Of a stretch of 54,889 nt of DNA, positions 1 through 7,704 are shown piece by piece (the stretch's first letter is position 1; every line of letters starts with the position of its first letter). The DNA is taken from assembly GCA_018304345.1 (NCBI GenBank), contig JAGVWI010000003.1, positions 1 through 54,889 of the forward strand. Reading direction: 5' to 3'. This DNA comes from Nanobdellati archaeon. Lineage in GTDB: Archaea > Nanobdellota > Nanobdellia > UBA10117. Under the pieces are notes generated by a model that was not told where the DNA came from, made no database searches, and saw only the letters and a list, made by a program, of their open reading frames with translations. The position numbers and the translations under genes are program-made.

Positions 1-597
1 TCTTCTCACGCCTCAAAAGCAGGTGTAAATTCATTTAGTGCTCATCCGACCGGCAATTTTGATACAAATGATTTAGGCGGAGATAAAAAGACACTTTCAG
101 TGGCACCGGCACTCTATTTGAGAACAGCTTTATTGGGATTAAGAAAACACGCTAAACGCCGTGGCTGTCTTGAATACCAAATTACAATTGAAGCGACGCA
201 CCACAGTCCGACTTTTGATTATCCTTTATTGTTTGTTGAAATCGGTTCAAATGAAGAAGCGTGGAAAGATGAGCTTGCGGCCGAAGTAGTCGCAGATGTA
301 GTTTATGATTTAGTCTCAAAACCTCTTGAAAAAGGAACCATAGCGGTCGGTTTTGGAGGAAATCATTATTCTCCAAGATTTCAGAAAATGATTGAAGAGA
401 AGGGCTATGCTTTCGGTCATATTTGCCCAAAACATAAATTAGACGACCTAGACGAAGAAATGATTTTACAAATTATTAACAAAACAATTCCAAAGCCAGA
501 ACAAGTAGTTTTAGATTGGAAAGGAATGAATAGTGCTCAAAGAAATAAAATTGTAGAAGTATTAACTCGTAACAGGATAGAGTTCGTCAGAGTATAA
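1..597 (+). CDS. dtdA: D-aminoacyl-tRNA deacylase (DtdA/GEK1 family), 3' part
   Basis: The frame is open from the first base, so the gene starts outside the window and only about the last 198 residues are seen. The GTG at 100 is internal, because conserved-looking sequence with a HPTGNF motif precedes it. The family hydrolyses the ester of D-aminoacyl-tRNAs in the cytosol and protects translation from D-amino acids. Diagnostic motifs are EATHHSPT (near base 190) and GGNHYSPRF (near base 355), the histidine-rich signatures of the archaeal/plant type. The 3' end overlaps the convergent gene at 562-969 by 36 bases. The identification is firm for the part seen. Confidence 0.93.
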   Translation, partial: SSHASKAGVNSFSAHPTGNFDTNDLGGDKKTLSVAPALYLRTALLGLRKHAKRRGCLEYQITIEATHHSPTFDYPLLFVEIGSNEEAWKDELAAEVVADVVYDLVSKPLEKGTIAVGFGGNHYSPRFQKMIEEKGYAFGHICPKHKLDDLDEEMILQIINKTIPKPEQVVLDWKGMNSAQRNKIVEVLTRNRIEFVRV

Positions 598-969
598 TAC
601 GGTTTCCAATTCACTAAAAAGTTCTGGATGCATTTCAACTAATTTTATACCTTCTTTGATAGCTTTTTTATGGCATACAATTATCTTGCCGTTATTATCG
701 CTGTCTGCAATTCCTATTAAGTTATCAGCCATTAAAGACTGCACTACTCTTTCTAAAGCAGAGCATTTTGGATGTGATGATTTATTTGCAGGATCATACG
801 TACTAGTATCAAATTCTAACTGAATTTGAGAGAATTTTTCCCGTTCGGAATAAAATTTTCTATAAAATCCCGCAAGTGAGTAATAACCAGTTAAACAAAA
901 ATAACCTAAAACATAATCTGTAAGAGATAAATGTATTTCTTCGGGTTCGGGCATAGTTTTTCGTAACAT
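562..969 (-). CDS. Hypothetical protein, about 135 residues
   Basis: I do not recognise a family. The protein has a hydrophobic, aromatic patch (YVLGYFCLTGYYSLAGFYRKFY) near its N-terminus and a polar C-terminal half, and no clear transmembrane helix. The frame stays open upstream to 1065. An alternative ATG at 1032 would abut the divergent ATG at 1033 and leave no promoter space, so I prefer the ATG at 969. An A/T-rich TATA-like stretch around 993-1005 could then serve both directions. The stop is inside the end of dtdA (36-base tail-to-tail overlap). Existence of the gene is likely; start and function are unknown. Confidence 0.55.
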   Translation of the reverse strand: MLRKTMPEPEEIHLSLTDYVLGYFCLTGYYSLAGFYRKFYSEREKFSQIQLEFDTSTYDPANKSSHPKCSALERVVQSLMADNLIGIADSDNNGKIIVCHKKAIKEGIKLVEMHPELFSELETVLYSDELYPVTS

Positions 970-1032
970 TATAAGTTTTAATAGTTTATCCCTAAACACA
1001 TAAAAACCCGAATTGTTTTGTTTAGAAGTCAT

Positions 1033-1566
1033 ATGACCTTTAAGTGGAAGGAGACTGCTAAGCAAAAGAAGTTTCTAGAGATAGCCGAAGATATAATAGA
1101 CGTATCTATACTGCCAGCTACGATTTTACTGATAATCTTAATTGTCGGAGAATTCTTCGGTATAAGCGCATATGAGCCTTATGCAACATATGCCGACTGG
1201 TTAATCATACTTATATTCGTAGCAGATTTATTGTTCAAATGGCGCCACACCCATAACTTACGTAAGTTTTTCAAATACTATTGGCTCGATATACTAGCAA
1301 TATTTCCGTTTTATCTACTGACAAGAACTTATATTAGTCTTAGTGGTTTAGTAGGCAGTGGAGCAAATCTGCAAGAAGTTTTTCATACTGTGGCAGGTAT
1401 ACGGCAGAGCCAAATATTGAAAGAACTTAAGGTAATTAGAGGTCTAAGAGGATTACGTTTAGGGCAAAGGGTGTTGAGATTTATTGCACTTAGATTGAGA
1501 TCAGGGCACCACGTTATGGTGCATATACACTTAAAGAGGCAGAAAAAGAGGTTTAATCGCTGGTGA
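1033..1566 (+). CDS. Voltage-sensor-like membrane protein without a pore domain
   Basis: The 177-residue protein has four predicted membrane segments: S1-like about 25-44, S2-like about 53-70 with Asp65, S3-like about 83-96 with Asp86, and an amphipathic S4-like helix. In the last, Lys133, Arg136, Arg139 and Arg142 are spaced every three residues, followed by Arg146 and Arg149. This is the voltage-sensor layout of the ion-transport superfamily. The protein ends in a basic tail soon after S4, so S5, the selectivity filter and S6 are absent. The ATG at 1033 has an AT-rich TATA-like stretch about 30 bases upstream. The 3' end overlaps the uS2 gene by 14 bases. It could be a stand-alone voltage sensor or proton pathway, or a truncated channel. 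Confidence 0.62.
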   Translation: MTFKWKETAKQKKFLEIAEDIIDVSILPATILLIILIVGEFFGISAYEPYATYADWLIILIFVADLLFKWRHTHNLRKFFKYYWLDILAIFPFYLLTRTYISLSGLVGSGANLQEVFHTVAGIRQSQILKELKVIRGLRGLRLGQRVLRFIALRLRSGHHVMVHIHLKRQKKRFNRW

Positions 1567-2090
1567 AATCATCAGCTGTTAATTGTAATTGCTCGCCTTC
1601 TTTCAATTCGCCTCTTGCTTTAAGATACTCGTTTGCAAGTATCCAGAATATTAGTCCAAGAGATTTTGCACCTTTGTTGTTGCACGGTACAATTATGTTT
1701 AGATTTTCAGTAGTGTTATTTGAATCGCATAAACCGATTATAGGTATGCCAAGTTTCAAGATTTGTATTTGTTATTGTACCAGCAGGATATCTACCGGCG
1801 AATACGTGTTTTATATTTGTTACTTTCGCAAAAGTTTTTACTGGTTTCCAGCCGTTTTCTCTTCGCGATACAATTACAATATCTTCTGGATTGTATTTTG
1901 AAAGTTCTGCAGCAGCCATTTTTAGACCATCGTTTACTTTTTCTATATCTAAAATACATAAACCATTTGGGTTAATTTTGTAAATGTAAGAAGCCATAGG
2001 TTTAGTTTTGAATTTTGTACCAATATGTATTCCTGCTGCAATCATTGTTTCAAGTGCAGTAAGCGTTTCTTTGGTTTGTGTTTGTTCCAT
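1553..2090 (-). pseudogene. rps2: 30S ribosomal protein uS2, internally deleted and frameshifted
   Basis: The N-terminal piece (2090 down to about 1762) is a good uS2 N-terminus: IAAGIHIGTKF, IYKINPNGLCILDI and AGRYPAGTITN are family signatures. Immediately after TITNTNLE the frame runs into unrelated residues and stops at 1716. The C-terminal piece continues in another frame from about 1756 to the stop at 1553 and carries KLGIPIIGLCDSNN and PCNNKGAKSLGLI, also diagnostic. Archaeal uS2 normally has roughly 30 residues between these blocks, with the EP...VTDP segment. Here only about seven fit, so some 20-25 codons are missing and the frame is lost. uS2 is essential, so an assembly error or a second intact copy should be suspected. 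Its ATG at 2090 overlaps the rpoK stop. Confidence 0.9.
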
Positions 2091-2284
2091 TATTCTCCTA
2101 TTTTGATTGCCTTAGGTCTCTTTATGTTTATTGGCAGAATACCTTCTTTTAGTTCTAATTTCGCTAAAACTATTGTATTAAAAATATCTTTTGGCTTTTT
2201 TATTAAAAGTGGCGCGCCCATGGACAGCTGAAGTGCTCTCGCACCTATAATTCGGGCGATTTCGTATTTAGTAAATTCAACCAT
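2090..2284 (-). CDS. rpoK: DNA-directed RNA polymerase subunit K (Rpo6)
   Basis: This short protein of about 64 residues is the archaeal counterpart of eukaryotic RPB6, a small subunit that stabilises the polymerase core. The motif [21 protein letters not shown] followed by ...[10 protein letters not shown] is the family signature. The ATG at 2284 is preferred over an in-frame TTG at 2290. The gene touches the start of uS2 by one base, a neighbour often found beside rpoK in archaea, which supports both calls and suggests co-transcription from the exosome side. Confidence 0.95.
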   Translation of the reverse strand: MVEFTKYEIARIIGARALQLSMGAPLLIKKPKDIFNTIVLAKLELKEGILPINIKRPKAIKIGE

Positions 2285-2316
2285 AACCAAATTCTATATT
2301 TTTGCCTTTTAAACCT

Positions 2317-3093
2317 TTACTTTGAAGGTACTAGCTTCCTTAATTTCTTTCCAAGCTCAGCAGATTTTTCTATTAGTTCTATTACATCGTCTGCTGTAAA
2401 CATTCCTGCTCCGCCTTTTTGCATTGCGGATACATTTCCATCTTCAGTAGTTACTATAGATAATCTAGTTTCAATTGCTTTTTCCTCTCTCATGGTACTG
2501 TCAGAAAATTTGTTGTTGCCAATTTTTCCGAATGTTGTCATAACGGGCGAATGCACTAAAGGAAGTTTTGTTTTAGTAAGCTCTTTGTGAATAACTTTTT
2601 CTTCCTTTTCGTCATATTTTGGTAACACCGTAGTTTTTAGTGCAGCTATTGCACCAAGTGCTCCAGCATCCAAAAGATTACCATCATCGTTTATTGGATA
2701 GATATCTACGAAAACCATCCAAACTTTTTCTTTTGCCTTTATGCAAAGCTTGTCTAAGTCTATTGCGTGGCATTCTCTTATACCCCGGTCTATAACTCTT
2801 GAAAGTTCAACAGAATCTTTGCTTGGTGGTCCAAATTCAAAATTTGGGTTTGCCAATGGAAGCAATTCCGCATTTACCATTAGTATTCCGCTTTCTGGAC
2901 CATCTGGAAATGGTGTTCCAACATCAAGTTTAACTCCAACAAGAACTTCTGTATTTCCAATTTTAACTCTTGCAGAACCATTTGCGCGGGCAATTACGCC
3001 AGTTTCAACAGAAACATCTCTATACTCAAATGGTTTTCTACCATCTTCGCGTTTATCTTTTTCAAGTAATTCTATGAAATATTGTTTTAACAT
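2317..3093 (-). CDS. rrp42: Exosome complex subunit Rrp42 (RNase PH-like, non-catalytic)
   Basis: Rrp42 pairs with Rrp41 in the hexameric RNase PH ring of the archaeal exosome, which degrades and tails RNA 3' ends. The sequence has the REDGRKPFEYRDVSVETGVI opening, GSARVKIGNTEVLVGVK, and the SVELSRVIDRGIRE block. It lacks the catalytic arginine pattern of Rrp41, as expected. The ATG at 3093 is chosen because a GGAG lies about ten bases upstream inside rrp41. The alternative GTG at 3102 directly abuts that GGAG. It is one base away from the rrp41 stop, so translation is probably coupled. Confidence 0.95.
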   Translation of the reverse strand: MLKQYFIELLEKDKREDGRKPFEYRDVSVETGVIARANGSARVKIGNTEVLVGVKLDVGTPFPDGPESGILMVNAELLPLANPNFEFGPPSKDSVELSRVIDRGIRECHAIDLDKLCIKAKEKVWMVFVDIYPINDDGNLLDAGALGAIAALKTTVLPKYDEKEEKVIHKELTKTKLPLVHSPVMTTFGKIGNNKFSDSTMREEKAIETRLSIVTTEDGNVSAMQKGGAGMFTADDVIELIEKSAELGKKLRKLVPSK

Positions 3094-3094
3094 T

Positions 3095-3829
3095 TTATTC
3101 ACTCTCCTTTTCAGATCCGTATTTTTCTTTCAAAGCTTTTTTCTGCAATTCATAGATTTGTTCACAAGCTTTCATACTCATTTCTATTAGCTTTTTAGCT
3201 TCAGCTTTAGTTAACATACCATCCATTTGCAACAATGTTATTTGTTTTGTATTTGGAAGTATTGCAAGAGGCATATCAACTTCTCCAAAATTGTCTTCTG
3301 GTTCAAACAAATCAAGCATCAATTGCCCGTCTGCTTTTCCAGATGCGACCGAGCATACAAGGTCTCGCATTTCAATTCCAGCATCCGCTAAAGCAACAGA
3401 AGCCGCATTTATTGCTGCAGTCCTTGTTCCAGCATTTGCATTTATTATTTCCATAATTACTGTTATCTCAAGTCCAGCATATTTCTCCATAAATATTGCA
3501 GGAGCTAATGCATCTGCTATAACTTTAGAAATTTCAGTGCTTCGTCTGCTTGGTCCTGGTCTGTTTCTTTCTGATGTAGAGAACGAAGCCATACCATAAA
3601 CACAGTTCAAGAATGCTTTTTCGGAATCAAGATTTCTTCTTGGCAAGACTTCTTTTGGTCCATAAACAGCACAAATTACTTTTGTTTCGCCTAATGTAAC
3701 CATAGCTGAGCCATCAGCATTTGGAATAACTCCGACTTTGATTTCCATTTCACGCATTTCGTTTAGTTTTCTGCCGTCAAGTCTTTTTCCGTTGACGATT
3801 AATTTTTCAGGTCCACCTACGCCACCCAT
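3095..3829 (-). CDS. rrp41: Exosome complex subunit Rrp41 (catalytic RNase PH subunit)
   Basis: This is the phosphorolytic subunit of the archaeal exosome ring. The 244-residue protein has RLDGRKLNEMREMEIKVGVI at the N-terminus, the RNA- and phosphate-binding RPGPSRRSTE block (about 90-100), GTRTAAINAASVAL (about 131-144), and the acidic VDMPLAILPN active-site segment. The ATG at 3829 follows GGAGGG seven bases upstream and overlaps the rrp4 stop (TAATG), so the two are translationally coupled. The C-terminus has a lysine/glutamate-rich tail. Length and order Rrp4-Rrp41-Rrp42 are typical of archaea. Confidence 0.97.
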   Translation of the reverse strand: MGGVGGPEKLIVNGKRLDGRKLNEMREMEIKVGVIPNADGSAMVTLGETKVICAVYGPKEVLPRRNLDSEKAFLNCVYGMASFSTSERNRPGPSRRSTEISKVIADALAPAIFMEKYAGLEITVIMEIINANAGTRTAAINAASVALADAGIEMRDLVCSVASGKADGQLMLDLFEPEDNFGEVDMPLAILPNTKQITLLQMDGMLTKAEAKKLIEMSMKACEQIYELQKKALKEKYGSEKESE

Positions 3830-4515
3830 TATTTGCCCTCCAGCATTGCTTTTACTTTTTCAGTCAAACCAGAATGATGGCTTTCTTGTTCTATTAGTTT
3901 TATCGCATTTGCAACTTTCGCTTCGTTTTCTGCATTGCCTTTTATCCAAACCAATCCATTTTGTCCGACTAATATTTCGCAATTAGAACTGTCTTTCAAA
4001 ATTTTAATCATAGAGCCCTGCTTTCCAATTATTCTTGGAATTTTTACAGGACTAACTTTTATTACATTTCCGCCAACTAATTTTCTGTATGGCATTCTTT
4101 TTGCAGTCAAACTGATGTAGCCTGACTCGCTTATATCTAATATTTCGCCGAATACGTAATCACTTATTTTGAAGTAATCAGCAAGTTTGCTGTTTTTCAA
4201 ATCAACATAGTTCATTGAAATTTCGCCGACATTTAGATCTATTTTGTATGGGCTTTCTATTTCACAAGTCCATCCAAACTTTCCGAAACCATTTATTTTT
4301 GCGATTATTACGTCGCCTCTCTTTGGCGCATATTTGCCTGCCAAAGGTATTACTTTTATAACTCTGCCTTTAACAGAGATAAGTCCGACTGTAGATGAGT
4401 ATATGTTTTCGCCGTCACGGAATGCTTTTCCAGATGGCAAATATTCTAGTCCTTCAGCTAATAGTGTGCCCGGGACAATTACATCTTTATCTTTTATGTG
4501 TATTTTCTCAACCAT
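3829..4515 (-). CDS. rrp4: Exosome cap subunit Rrp4 (S1 and KH domains)
   Basis: Rrp4 forms the RNA-binding cap on the exosome ring. The 228-residue protein has three parts: an N-terminal beta domain (DVIVPGTLLAEG), an S1 domain (about 60-130, GDVIIAKI...WTCEIESPY), and a KH domain with the invasive loop (VSPVKIPRIIGKQGSMI, about 150-170). It lies two bases from SBDS and overlaps rrp41 by one base. A lysine/glutamate tail follows the KH domain. Confidence 0.96.
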   Translation of the reverse strand: MVEKIHIKDKDVIVPGTLLAEGLEYLPSGKAFRDGENIYSSTVGLISVKGRVIKVIPLAGKYAPKRGDVIIAKINGFGKFGWTCEIESPYKIDLNVGEISMNYVDLKNSKLADYFKISDYVFGEILDISESGYISLTAKRMPYRKLVGGNVIKVSPVKIPRIIGKQGSMIKILKDSSNCEILVGQNGLVWIKGNAENEAKVANAIKLIEQESHHSGLTEKVKAMLEGK

Positions 4516-4516
4516 A

Positions 4517-5242
4517 TTATTTTTCCTCGTTTATTATTACTTCACCAGAAGTCAAGCCGTTTGCAAGATTGAAAAAATCAATTTTCAAGCCCGCAGGAAT
4601 TTGAATTGTCACTTCTACTGAGCCATCGTTGTTCCATTTTTCACTGATGAATTTGTATTTTCCTTTTAGTGCTGAATAAGCACTGCCAGAATATCTAGCT
4701 GGTATAATAATTTTCAATTTGACCTTTTCTAAACTTATGGGTAAGACAACTCTTAGACTTTCTATGATTTTGTCAAGTTGTTCTTCAACAGATTTGTTAC
4801 CATCAATTTGAACTTTTGCCTGCTCCAATGCGTTTTCAATTCTTTGTCTTGGGTGTGGCAAGCCGGTTTTTGAGTCAGAAGCATTTGTTTGTATATAATC
4901 TATAATTTTTAATTTCTTAGCGTCAAACATCTTCTTTCTTTGTTCTTGTGTTAGTGCTAAGTCGCCTTTCTTTAGAATTATTTTTGCAACTTCTTTTTCT
5001 TCGGAAGTGCCGAGCCATTTTGTCATATCGCCAGGAGCTGCCAATTCACCTTTTTTTGCATCGTTAAATATTTTCGGCGTTTCAAGAATATCTCTTAAGT
5101 CTTCATCTTTGCCGTTTCTGAAGTCTAATGCTAAATCCGGATTGCGAATTACAATTTCAAAAGTTACGCCACCTTTTTTTATTCGGGCTATATTCATACT
5201 TAATTTTTCTCTGTCGTAAGTTTGTGTTGCTTTGAATCCCAT
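4517..5242 (-). CDS. sdo1: Ribosome maturation factor SBDS (Sdo1)
   Basis: SBDS acts with EFL1/EF-2 in late maturation of the large ribosomal subunit. The 241-residue protein shows the N-terminal FYSH domain (FEIVIRNPDLALDFRNG, then DILETPKIFNDAKKGELA) and a helical middle domain with the HPRQRIENALEQAKVQID signature. A ferredoxin-like third domain ending in GLKIDFFNLANG follows. Length matches archaeal family members. It overlaps psmA by one base and is followed by rrp4, the usual archaeal superoperon order. Confidence 0.96.
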   Translation of the reverse strand: MGFKATQTYDREKLSMNIARIKKGGVTFEIVIRNPDLALDFRNGKDEDLRDILETPKIFNDAKKGELAAPGDMTKWLGTSEEKEVAKIILKKGDLALTQEQRKKMFDAKKLKIIDYIQTNASDSKTGLPHPRQRIENALEQAKVQIDGNKSVEEQLDKIIESLRVVLPISLEKVKLKIIIPARYSGSAYSALKGKYKFISEKWNNDGSVEVTIQIPAGLKIDFFNLANGLTSGEVIINEEK

Positions 5243-5940
5243 TATGCTACTAATTCTACCTTTTGCATTTTACCGTCTGCATTTACTGCAGCGGCTTCAA
5301 GTCTTTCCAGAGAAAACTCTTTTCCTAAAACTTCCTTGAAGATATCAAGCGCAAGCTTCTGTGCTTCAACGCTGCTCAGGCCTTGTTTCCATTTTTTTTC
5401 CAAAATTGCATTGGCTTCGGGCGCACCGCCGCCGATTGATTTGGCATAATATTGCGTGTAGATTCCAGATGGATCTGTTTCAAACAGTCGTATTCCGGTT
5501 TTATCTACTCCGCCAAAAAGGAAACTTACACCAAAAGGTCTTATTCCTCCGTATTGAGTATATTGCTGTTCAATGTCCGAAATGTATTTCACAATGTCTT
5601 CGACTGCGGGTGGCTCGCCGTAAGTTAATTTGTACTGCTGTGCGAAAACTCGCGAACGTTTAATTATTACTCTTGCATCATTCATATAACCAGAGAAAGA
5701 TGAAATTATGTGCTCATCTATTTCGGCGATTTTTTTTACTGATTCTGCAACTAAAAGTCTTTCACTTAATCTTCTGTCAGCCATAAGTAAAATACCATCT
5801 TTGTAAATTATACCAAGTGTCAATACACCAAGACTTACAGCTTTTTTTGCATATTCTACTTGCAAAAGTCGTCCATCAGGAGCGAAGACCGTAATTGCGC
5901 GGTCGTATCCCATTGCTTGTTGCGGTAATAAATTTGCCAT
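5242..5940 (-). CDS. psmA: Proteasome alpha subunit
   Basis: This is the 20S core alpha ring subunit, which gates substrate entry. The N-terminal gate segment is GYDRAITVFAPDGRLLQVEYAKKAV (about 11-35), the alpha-type signature; there is no propeptide or catalytic threonine. Later blocks are RPFGVSFLFGG and GGGAPEANAILEKKW. Its place between the RNase P protein and SBDS is the conserved archaeal exosome/proteasome superoperon. Confidence 0.97.
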   Translation of the reverse strand: MANLLPQQAMGYDRAITVFAPDGRLLQVEYAKKAVSLGVLTLGIIYKDGILLMADRRLSERLLVAESVKKIAEIDEHIISSFSGYMNDARVIIKRSRVFAQQYKLTYGEPPAVEDIVKYISDIEQQYTQYGGIRPFGVSFLFGGVDKTGIRLFETDPSGIYTQYYAKSIGGGAPEANAILEKKWKQGLSSVEAQKLALDIFKEVLGKEFSLERLEAAAVNADGKMQKVELVA

Positions 5941-5944
5941 TAGA

Positions 5945-6265
5945 TTATTTCACCTTATCGATATTGCCTGAAACTTTGACTGCTGATATTGATGCTTTGC
6001 TTCCATTTATTTCTTTTACTAGCGTAAGTGCTGCTATAGTATCATCTACGAATTTGTGTCCTGTTCTTACTATTGCGTTTTTTCCATCCCATGTATCGGA
6101 TAGTAGTTGCATACCTGCACGAGCCATATTTAACTCTCCGAGAAATTGTAGACCAGCCTGGATGACCGTCTTGTCTAAATCACCTTTCTCGACTCTCTTA
6201 TTAGAATCGACTTTTATCCTTATATAACGTTTTCGCTCTTTAGAAGTCGGCTTAATCTTTGCCAT
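5945..6265 (-). CDS. rnp2: Ribonuclease P protein component 2 (Pop5)
   Basis: Pop5 is a protein subunit of archaeal RNase P, which matures tRNA 5' ends. The 106-residue protein opens with SKERKRYIRIKVDS, equivalent to the family RERKRYI motif. It contains LQFLGELNMARAGMQLL and IVRTGHKFVDDTIAALTLV, matching the conserved blocks of the ferredoxin-like fold. It is the first gene of the psmA-SBDS-exosome run. Family members are often slightly longer, so this is a compact version. I am fairly sure of the call from motif order and genomic context. Confidence 0.9.
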   Translation of the reverse strand: MAKIKPTSKERKRYIRIKVDSNKRVEKGDLDKTVIQAGLQFLGELNMARAGMQLLSDTWDGKNAIVRTGHKFVDDTIAALTLVKEINGSKASISAVKVSGNIDKVK

Positions 6266-6323
6266 TATTATTACCTAAGATGCGCCACTTTAAAAATCTA
6301 ATTAGTAGTAAATAATTAAATTT

Positions 6324-6393
6324 TCAGCCTAATCTGTGGATTAGTCAACCTTGCTTCGGCAAAGTCAGCCTAATCTGTGGATTAGTCAACCTT
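6324..6393. repeat. Two 29-bp direct repeats, each with an internal hairpin
   Basis: A 29-bp unit occurs exactly twice, at 6324-6352 and 6365-6393. Each contains the palindrome CTAATC-TGTG-GATTAG. Between them lies a 15-bp segment (6349-6363) that is also present inside the end of the neighbouring gene (6441-6455). It contains TTGC-TTCG-GCAA, a UUCG-type tetraloop stem on plus-strand RNA. The array separates two minus-strand operons, so it may end the upstream transcript. Confidence 0.85.
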
Positions 6394-6411
6394 AAAAATC
6401 AGTTGATTTTT
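6394..6411 (-). terminator. Hairpin downstream of the EF-Tu-domain-like gene
   Basis: AAAAATC-AGTT-GATTTTT forms a perfect 7-bp A/T-rich stem with a 4-base loop, just 3' of the minus-strand gene ending at 6425. It could act in termination or 3' end stabilisation. No function can be proven from sequence. Confidence 0.4.
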
Positions 6412-6424
6412 GAGACTAGAAAAA

Positions 6425-6820
6425 CTAATGTTTTTCTTTGCCTTGCTTCGGCAAAATGTAAACTAAGTCTTTTGATTTTACAGGTTTATTTGTTTTCATA
6501 CCAATGTTATCGCCTTTGTTCGCAGTTTTAATGCTAGAGTGTTCTATTTGCATTGATTTGATATTTTGTTTGAAATTCGTTTGTGGCCCTTCTATTGAAA
6601 TAGTATCGCCTACGCTTAAGGGTCTCTTAACATCAATTACTGCAACTGAAATCTTGTCAAAGAAATGTACAACACTTCCAACTAACATCTTACCAGCTGA
6701 TTTTGCTGGAGATTTGACTTTTGCTGTAGTTTTGCTTTTAGCTTTGCTTGTTTTATGTTTTACAACTTTTCGTTTCGCAGTCTTTGAGACAACTTTTTTC
6801 TTAGACTTATGTTTGACCAT
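6425..6820 (-). CDS. EF-Tu domain II-like protein with lysine-rich N-terminus
   Basis: Residues about 45-131 match the small translation-factor-like beta-barrel family: VGSVVHFFDKISVAVIDV, LSVGDTISIEG, QIEHSSIKTANKGDNIGMK and SKDLVYIL. This is domain II of EF-Tu-type GTPases, with no GTPase domain. The first 44 residues are a run of Lys, Ser, Thr and Ala, likely a disordered RNA-binding or DNA-binding tail. The 3' end of the coding sequence contains a 15-bp segment repeated in the intergenic region downstream. The role of stand-alone members is not established. Confidence 0.75.
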   Translation of the reverse strand: MVKHKSKKKVVSKTAKRKVVKHKTSKAKSKTTAKVKSPAKSAGKMLVGSVVHFFDKISVAVIDVKRPLSVGDTISIEGPQTNFKQNIKSMQIEHSSIKTANKGDNIGMKTNKPVKSKDLVYILPKQGKEKH

Positions 6821-6873
6821 TAATTACCTCATAAATATACTACATAGGTAGAATAAATAATTTACTATTAGAA

Positions 6874-7056
6874 TTATTCAGATTTTACAGCTTTAGCGCT
6901 TCTTGTCCACTTCAATCTTTTTGGACTTCGCTTGATTTTTAACATATATTTTTCGCACTTTTTAGAATGAAACCAAAGGATTTTACCGGTGTTTTGGATT
7001 AACATAACTCCGCTGCCACGGTCAAACTCTTTGTTACAATATGAGCACTTTGGCAT
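6874..7056 (-). CDS. rpl24e: 50S ribosomal protein eL24
   Basis: This zinc-binding large-subunit protein has 60 residues. Cys4 and Cys7 (CSYC) form one half of the zinc site. In the second half the usual first cysteine is replaced by His30, giving H-x3-C with Cys34, so the site is probably C2HC. The C-terminal KIKRSPKRLKWTRSAK is the family signature. The gene lies two bases after eS28, in the conserved eL8-eS28-eL24 order. Confidence 0.95.
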   Translation of the reverse strand: MPKCSYCNKEFDRGSGVMLIQNTGKILWFHSKKCEKYMLKIKRSPKRLKWTRSAKAVKSE

Positions 7057-7058
7057 AA

Positions 7059-7316
7059 TTACCTCTTACGTCCTTTTAGCGGACTTGCCTCAATTTCAGT
7101 TTCGTTTAGCATTAATATGTCACCTATTCTTACTGGTCCTAAAACATTTCTTCTGATTATTTTGCCGTTATCTCTGCCGGCAAGAACTTTTACTCTTACT
7201 TGTCTTCCGCCTTCCCTAGTTCCCATAGAACCTGCTATTTCCATTACTTTGGCTGGAAAAGGTCCTGCATAACTTTCAGCATTTTCTTTTTCACTATTTT
7301 TTGAAGGCTTAGCCAT
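7059..7316 (-). CDS. rps28e: 30S ribosomal protein eS28
   Basis: The 85-residue protein carries the eS28 core: AKVMEIAGSMGTREGGRQVRVKVLAGRDNGKIIRRNVLGPVRIGDILML. It ends in the expected E...GRKR basic tail. The first about 18 residues (SKNSEKENAESYAGP) are a short acidic extension. It lies between eL8 and eL24 with gaps of a few bases and is presumably co-transcribed with them. Confidence 0.96.
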   Translation of the reverse strand: MAKPSKNSEKENAESYAGPFPAKVMEIAGSMGTREGGRQVRVKVLAGRDNGKIIRRNVLGPVRIGDILMLNETEIEASPLKGRKR

Positions 7317-7323
7317 GTGAGAA

Positions 7324-7704
7324 TTATTCAGCAGATTTGGCAGTTGAGCCAGTTATTGCATTTAATTCAGTAATAATTTGAGCCATTTTTTTTTCAGATT
7401 CGCCCGCTTTAGCAATTGCAATAGCGCTTGTTCCTACTGGTAATCCAGCAGCGGCTCCTAATTCCGCTTTTGACGGAACAAAAACGTAAGGTATTTTCTT
7501 TTCCCCGCATAACATTGGTAAGTGTAATATGATCTCTGGAGGATTTACATCTTCAGCAATTATGACTAATTTTGCTTCAGATCTTTCAATAGATTTAGTA
7601 GCTTCGTTAGTGCCCTTTCTGATTTTTCCGCCGGAACGAGTTTCCTGAATAAGTGTGAGAACTTTAGCGCTCAATTCTTTTGGTACATCAAATTTTCCTT
7701 GCAT
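7324..7704 (-). CDS. rpl7ae: 50S ribosomal protein eL8 (L7Ae)
   Basis: L7Ae binds kink-turns in 23S rRNA, box C/D and H/ACA guide RNAs and RNase P RNA. The RNA-contacting motif GGKIRKGTNEATKSIER (about 25-41) and LPMLCGEKKIPYVFVPSKAELGAAAG are diagnostic. The alanine-rich C-terminal tail is typical. The ATG at 7704 follows ATGAGGAT, a Shine-Dalgarno-like GAGG that can pair with the upstream leader. It is the first gene of the eL8-eS28-eL24 operon. Confidence 0.97.
   Translation of the reverse strand: MQGKFDVPKELSAKVLTLIQETRSGGKIRKGTNEATKSIERSEAKLVIIAEDVNPPEIILHLPMLCGEKKIPYVFVPSKAELGAAAGLPVGTSAIAIAKAGESEKKMAQIITELNAITGSTAKSAE

Noticed and set aside
1716-1759. Two separate genes in place of one uS2
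   Set aside because: Both pieces carry different halves of the same conserved protein in the right order; the internal TTG start of the second piece has no promoter or ribosome-binding site.
3291-3599. Long open frames antisense to exosome and Lhr genes
   Set aside because: They are shadows of strongly conserved genes on the other strand and encode low-complexity, family-less sequence.
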